A program made the position numbers and the translations under genes. This document shows, piece by piece, positions 61,201 through 64,000 of a stretch of 64,000 nucleotides of DNA. Location: the NCBI RefSeq assembly GCF_021869535.1, contig NW_026262723.1, positions 85,314,324 through 85,378,323 of the forward strand. The letters run 5' to 3'. Each line of letters starts with the position of its first letter. Within the stretch, counting starts at the first letter, position 1. The stretch comes from Mytilus californianus. Its lineage: Eukaryota; Mollusca; Bivalvia; Mytilida; Mytilidae. Under the pieces are notes generated by a model, which saw only the letters and a program-made list of their open reading frames with translations, did not search any database and was not told where the DNA came from.

Positions 61201-61362
61201 CATGTAATAAAATTAAAAAGGCCAGCGTGATGAGACATGCCAGTTTTGCTGGTTTAAGTAGTAGTGGCAATAGTGCTGTGAATGCTGCTGCCACTTTAGA
61301 TCGTTATGCTTGTCAGCAAAACCAGACAATAGCTCGCTCATATATACAGTCTAATATAGCAG
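40103..61362 (+). CDS. USP53/USP54-like ubiquitin-specific protease, spliced, 3' end missing
   Basis: This is the C19 peptidase-family gene related to vertebrate USP53 and USP54 and Drosophila echinus. Thirteen coding exons with GT-AG borders and matching phases give about 1,455 residues. Residues 1-382 are the USP fold: a Cys box [18 protein letters not shown] with Cys44, a zinc-finger region near residues 166-235, a His box [11 protein letters not shown] with His306, and FDDATV with Asp323/324. All three catalytic positions are kept. The vertebrate proteins were long called inactive, and recent work reports K63-linked ubiquitin activity. The tail of over 1,000 residues is Ser/Gln/Asn-rich, with proline motifs, TLPR motifs, a DSGYSGSD segment and a compact helical domain at about 1055-1130. 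Vertebrate USP53 acts at tight junctions; echinus is involved in eye cell sorting. The end of the gene lies past 64000. Confidence 0.93.
40256..48136 (+). other. Intron 1 of the protease gene (7.9 kb)
   Basis: Mostly plain AT-rich sequence with far fewer repeats than 3-36 kb. At 44074-44275 there is a fragment of a MITE-like family (ctgtaaattcagaaattatt ... gaaattgcaataataaatgc). No other coding segment could be supported. First introns often hold enhancers, but none can be read here. Confidence 0.75.
48137..48229 (+). CDS. USP53/54-like exon 2
   Basis: A 93-nt exon, phase 0 at both ends, with acceptor tttattatttacag and donor AAAG|GTGAGT. It encodes [20 protein letters not shown] then [11 protein letters not shown], close to the human USP53 segment [20 protein letters not shown]. 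Confidence 0.95.
48230..50227 (+). other. Intron 2 of the protease gene
   Basis: A 2.0-kb AT-rich intron; no repeat family or coding segment recognised. Confidence 0.8.
50228..50362 (+). CDS. USP53/54-like exon 3
   Basis: A 135-nt exon, phase 0 at both ends, between attgtag and TGTTTT|GTAAGT. It encodes [20 protein letters not shown] and ends [15 protein letters not shown], matching the [16 protein letters not shown] block of USP53/54. Confidence 0.95.
50745..50858 (+). CDS. USP53/54-like exon 4
   Basis: A 114-nt exon, phase 0 at both ends, between gtttttcag and GATCAG|GTAATT. It encodes [18 protein letters not shown] and ends [11 protein letters not shown], matching human ENMLERIHFHI and THQKFAMTLYEQ. 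Confidence 0.95.
51283..51362 (+). CDS. USP53/54-like exon 5 (first zinc knuckle)
   Basis: An 80-nt exon, entering in phase 0 and leaving in phase 2, between ttctttgacag and CCTTTT|GTAAGT. It encodes [20 protein letters not shown] then ISTTSL. The first cysteine pair reads C-I-C, one residue shorter than the CxxC of human USP53. Confidence 0.93.
51363..52835 (+). other. Intron 5 of the protease gene, with minisatellite
   Basis: A 1.5-kb intron, AT-rich apart from the 48-bp tandem array at 52361-52696, which ends 139 bp before the next exon. Confidence 0.85.
52361..52696 (+). repeat. Seven-copy 48-bp minisatellite in an intron
   Basis: Seven head-to-tail units start ttacctgaaatcagcaggta and end gcaccatagggaggtt, nearly identical (single changes in copies 4 and 6). 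Because 48 is a multiple of 3, a frame stays open and reads [16 protein letters not shown] per unit; I do not think it is coding. Each unit holds CAGCAG|GTATGA (donor-like) and aactaata (branch-site-like) on the plus strand, and CAG|GTAAAA on the minus strand. Confidence 0.95.
52836..52941 (+). CDS. USP53/54-like exon 6
   Basis: A 106-nt exon, entering in phase 2 and leaving in phase 0, between aatcatttcag and TGCCCT|GTAAGA. It encodes [19 protein letters not shown] and ends DIRDCP, whose Cys starts the second zinc pair CPGNC, completed in the next exon. Confidence 0.93.
53174..53326 (+). CDS. USP53/54-like exon 7
   Basis: A 153-nt exon, phase 0 at both ends, between atttttaacag and CAGGAT|GTACGT. 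It encodes [20 protein letters not shown] then [13 protein letters not shown], matching human [20 protein letters not shown] and IGLVWDSEHSD. Confidence 0.95.
53664..53816 (+). CDS. USP53/54-like exon 8 (catalytic His and Asp)
   Basis: A 153-nt exon, phase 0 at both ends, between tgttttctttcag and CTGAG|GTAAAT. It encodes [17 protein letters not shown] with the catalytic His306 and [11 protein letters not shown] with Asp323/324. The spacing between His and Asp is as in human USP53. Confidence 0.95.
53817..54718 (+). other. Intron 8 of the protease gene
   Basis: A 0.9-kb AT-rich intron; nothing else recognised. Confidence 0.8.
54719..54878 (+). CDS. USP53/54-like exon 9 (end of USP fold)
   Basis: A 160-nt exon, phase 0 in and phase 1 out, between ggaaatttcag and CAAAAG|GTCAGT. 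It encodes [20 protein letters not shown] then LLLYSNH, the last strand of the catalytic domain, matching human GTRWKDVVSKC and FQPLLLFYANP. The following residues start the low-complexity tail. Confidence 0.95.
54879..56422 (+). other. Intron 9 of the protease gene
   Basis: A 1.5-kb AT-rich intron; no repeat or coding segment recognised. Confidence 0.8.
56423..58306 (+). CDS. USP53/54-like exon 10 (long disordered tail)
   Basis: A single 1,884-nt exon, entering and leaving in phase 1, between tttattaatag and TAAAG|GTTAGA. It encodes about 628 residues rich in Ser, Gln and Asn. Notable parts are [11 protein letters not shown] (57055) and PPPLPEKK (57711), likely SH3-type ligands; YENLEN and TLPRNKKS near 57215-57290; repeated SRQNSL/SRQDSG-type basic-Ser sites, possible basophilic kinase or 14-3-3 sites; and [10 protein letters not shown] (57970-58000), which resembles ESGYESSD in human USP53. 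No folded domain is evident. Confidence 0.93.
58307..59204 (+). other. Intron 10 of the protease gene
   Basis: A 0.9-kb AT-rich intron. A 22-bp direct repeat (gagattatattatt..agc) flanks its start at 58311-58352. Confidence 0.75.
59205..59318 (+). CDS. USP53/54-like exon 11
   Basis: A 114-nt exon, phase 1 at both ends, between aatttttttttag and GATGAAG|GTATAT. It encodes [20 protein letters not shown] and ends SGPPGYDE. A symmetric phase-1 exon of this kind could be skipped without a frame change. Confidence 0.85.
59874..60192 (+). CDS. USP53/54-like exon 12 (helical domain)
   Basis: A 319-nt exon, phase 1 in and phase 2 out, between tctttctttccag and AATAG|GTAAGG. It encodes [20 protein letters not shown], then [20 protein letters not shown], and a third helix [20 protein letters not shown]. 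The three-helix layout, with an A-x-x-Y-C-x-x-AI pattern, resembles MIT-type bundles; this is an inference from spacing. Its GC content and codon use are higher than in the tail around it, as for a conserved domain. Confidence 0.92.
60461..61362 (+). CDS. USP53/54-like exon 13 (tail, end uncertain)
   Basis: The acceptor is ttttgtatatttcag; it enters in phase 2. It encodes about 300 Ser/Gln-rich residues, with [24 protein letters not shown] and [16 protein letters not shown]. Two donors are possible: ATAGCAG|GTACTA at 61362 (phase 1) or AAAAAG|GTTCTG at 61420 (phase 2). I prefer 61362 because it joins in frame to the candidate microexon at 62971-62999, while 61420 would meet a stop there. The frame stays open to 61499, so a terminal exon ending there is a less likely alternative. 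Confidence 0.85.
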
Positions 61363-61420
61363 GTACTAACCCTTCCCCATCTTCAGTACAAACAGTTGGT
61401 CTGCAAAAAAGAAAAAAAAG

Positions 61421-62679
61421 GTTCTGCTTCTTTTACTTATTTCTGTTTGTTAACTCCTTGGAAAAGATAATTTGTCAAACTTTTTATTTTGTCAGATAAT
61501 TAAAAATTTCACAGTGCTACAAAAAATTTGTAAGCTTTAGAAAAAGACATTTAGAATAATGAATTGGCTTTGTAACCAACTGGTTGTATCTATTTTATTT
61601 TTAATTCCTTTCAATACCTTCAATTGGTTAAGATAAAGTTAAGACATGTCAGATATGATTTTTTTTTAATCAGATAAATATAATTATACTTTTCATCATT
61701 TCTTTCATAATCATTAATGCTAGAGCTTTTGTGCTTGCTACTTAAAGATACTTCACATATAAACACCTACTAATTTGTCATTGCTACTTCAGAATGGGGA
61801 TATTTCTTAATCATTTTTATAACAACCTCTAACAAATAAGTAAGGGTTAAAATGAAGAAAAAAAAATAGATAACGCTTTGAATTAATTATTATCTTTCTT
61901 CTGTAAAAATCAATGTTCAAATAATACTTTGATTTCAAAATTGAGATTAAGTAAAGTTCTTTTAGGCCAGAGTTTTTTGTTCTATAGTTATCTGTTTTTT
62001 TAATTTCAAAAGACTTTCCATAAAGTGTGCACAAACTTGTTAGAACTGTTCAATTTAGATAGCTTCCTAATCGGTTTTACCATAATTCTTTAACCAAAGC
62101 ACTCAATACAAATCTTTTGTTGCAGTATAAATTTTGAAGGTCATTAAATCATGTCGACATTACGTATTTTGGACCCAGTAAATTATTTAATTTTCTAATC
62201 AACAGAGTGTAGTATGACTTAGCATGTTGAAAATTTCTTAAGAAAATAATTTAGTGGGGGTAAATCTCTACTTCTTTTTCATTTTAGATTTAAACGTTCT
62301 AATCACTTTTGATCGTAGTTTTAAATAAATATTTTTGAAATGGATGAAAACCCATCATTTTAATAACATCGTGAATATATACTGTCCTGGGGACGGTTTT
62401 AAAGATCTTTACAGATGAGTAACTTCACTGTACAAACAAACGCCAATGTATTCATCTTGTGACCTCATTTCCACATAGAAAAAATATTTACCTTTATGTC
62501 GGCAAACTTTATACTTACCTGTACATCATATAATATTCTTTTTTGTATTTGTCCCTCACATAAATTTTTTATACATTAAAATATTTACATAAATTTAAGT
62601 TATATATTAAAAGGGGAATCAAAAATAGATCATGTAAGAATAAAATTAATTAATAAGAAAATCTGAATATTTTTTTCAT
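61421..62679 (+). other. Intron of the protease gene
   Basis: AT-rich, nothing recognised. A minus-strand frame at 62034-61807 has random-like composition. Confidence 0.65.
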
Positions 62680-62820
62680 ACAGATAATGTAAGCAGTAAA
62701 AGTGATTACCCTAAGGAATGTTTTTTTTTCATAAAAATAATTTAAGCAGTAAAAGTTATTACCCTAAGGATTTTTTTTTTTTATGAAAATAATTTAAGCT
62801 GTAAAAGTGAATACCCTAAT
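62680..62820 (+). repeat. Three tandem units of about 52 bp
   Basis: ataatgtaagcagtaaaagt, then gattaccctaagg and a T run, is repeated from about 62684, 62737 and 62789, with small changes (aagcag/aagctg, gattacc/ttattacc/gaatacc). It is non-coding. Confidence 0.9.
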
Positions 62821-62835
62821 CTAATTTGGTTTTGC

Positions 62836-62978
62836 TTTATGTAACTATGACATGGTTATTTATATATCCTAATATTGTTTTTCTTTTCTCCCTAACCAAG
62901 ATAACGCTATGTAACTATGACATGGCTAGTAATATATCCTAATATTGTTTTTATTATCTCCCTAACCAAGATAACTCT
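62836..62978 (+). repeat. 70-bp tandem duplication containing a splice-acceptor-like tract
   Basis: Two units (about 62839-62908 and 62909-62978) share atgtaactatgacatgg, atatatcctaatattgtttt and tctccctaaccaag|ataac. Each therefore carries a pyrimidine tract ending in an AG. Only the second is followed by a stretch that ends in a good donor. Confidence 0.88.
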
Positions 62979-62999
62979 AGAGGATGTACTAACACACCT
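62971..62999 (+). other. Candidate 29-nt microexon of the protease gene
   Basis: ctccctaaccaag precedes it and CACCT|GTAAGT follows it. Joined to the 61362 donor it reads DNSRGCTNTP without a stop and leaves in phase 0. The length is unusual and no homologous segment is known to me, so it is only a candidate. Confidence 0.38.
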
Positions 63000-64000
63000 G
63001 TAAGTATCCAGTTTATGAGTTATTTCCCCTTTGTACAATACATTGGTCTAGCTTTGTCCACTACTTGATGTTGTGATTTGTGAGGGTTAAGGATTTGTGT
63101 TGCTTTAGGGATTGGCAGACTGGTGAAGGGAAATGAAATAGTTGAAGTCACATTTAAGTTTTAGCACTTTTGTCCCATTTAAAAATATGTAAATCTGGCT
63201 ATGAATTTCAAGCAGTAGCTGAATGTTCAACTGTCAACACTCAAATTGAAAACGTCAGAAAAGGTAAACATGTTTGTGAAATAAGCAGAAATATTTCAAA
63301 TATGATTTGCTAAATGATGTGATAAACTTTTGAAAGAGTTGTATATCTTTTGATAAGTAATAAAATATCCATTAGTGATATGAGGGTAATGACACACAGG
63401 TGTTCAACCTTGATCATCATCCCTTTGAACTTAAGGTAAAAATAAAATCGTAGAACCTTCAAAATTAAAGGGTTATAAAATGCTAAAAATTATTTCAGAA
63501 CATTTAAATAATTTTTATATGAAAAATAATTAATCTACTATTGTGAAGTAATAAAAGAGGGACTGGGAACTAAAATCTAAATCCACTTATAAAATTGGAT
63601 AATTTAATAATAAAGTAAAGAAGGTATAACCTTTTCCTTTTGAATCTTGTAAATCTTCAGTTAAATAATTTCGATGAGAATTTTTTTTTTTAATTTTATC
63701 TGTAATCAGTGTTTTTATTGATTTCTAACTTTTATCAAAAACCATGAAAACACTTTTATCAAATTATTATTTCATTTACAATGTAAACATACTTTTTTTA
63801 TTGTGTAAAATGAAACTACAGACTCCTAGTAGGAAAACAAACTTCTTTTTACCGTGACTTGTAACCTCTTGTTAATTTAAAACTGGCTGACGCCAAAAAC
63901 AGATTAACGGTTTTGTTCTCACAATAGATCGATTGTTTGACGTAATACTGCATCTGTAATTTGAGACTTTATCAATAGTCTGGGATGTCGCACCATTTTG
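63000..64000 (+). other. Protease gene intron or 3' region
   Basis: AT-rich. No exon or poly(A) site could be assigned. The C-terminal exon or exons should be beyond the window. Confidence 0.5.

Noticed and set aside
1-64000. CRISPR arrays, operons, ribosome-binding sites, phage or plasmid features
   Set aside because: The intron structure and repeat content are those of an animal nuclear genome; the tandem arrays have no spacer-repeat pattern.

Overview
The window looks like animal nuclear DNA from a bivalve mollusc, probably a mussel-type genome (Mytilus or a relative). It is AT-rich, its genes are cut by GT-AG introns of 0.1 to 8 kb, and the non-genic part is full of old repeats. Several retroelement tails, including one ending in (AATC)n, resemble families I know from bivalve genomes. 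The species is inferred from memory and was not searched.

Two genes are secure. At the left edge, on the minus strand, is the 5' part of a Na+/Ca2+ exchanger of the SLC8/NCX family. It has three coding exons (2685-1928, 1398-1316, 893-717) joined in matching phase; the rest of the gene runs off the left end. From 40 kb to the right edge, on the plus strand, is a USP53/USP54-type ubiquitin-specific protease (echinus family). Twelve coding exons between 40036 and 60192 are well supported, and a thirteenth starts at 60461. The USP catalytic domain fills exons 1-9, with Cys, His and Asp all present. Exons 10-13 are a long, Ser/Gln/Asn-rich tail with proline motifs and one compact helical domain. 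The C-terminus lies beyond the window. About 1,455 residues are visible.

A third probable gene is an intron-free 272-codon reading frame on the minus strand (26827-26009) that I do not recognise. Four small minus-strand segments (31585-31532, 31415-31247, 13379-13284, 10242-10151) have splice-site-like edges and matching phases. They may be exons of an unrecognised gene and are reported as a hypothesis.

From 3 to 36 kb the sequence is a repeat mosaic: an 11-copy 40-bp satellite, a decayed LINE reverse transcriptase, retroelement 3' tails in both orientations, a nested 99-bp insertion with a 5-bp target duplication, two copies of a repeat carrying AGGTCAAGGTCA-type motifs, foldback elements, a 440-bp GAN trinucleotide tract, a duplicated tRNA-like SINE block, a 761-bp transposon with 20-bp perfect inverted repeats flanked by TA, and a 1.8-kb element with short inverted ends. 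The protease introns are much poorer in repeats, but one holds a seven-copy 48-bp minisatellite whose units each carry a splice-donor-like CAG|GTATGA.
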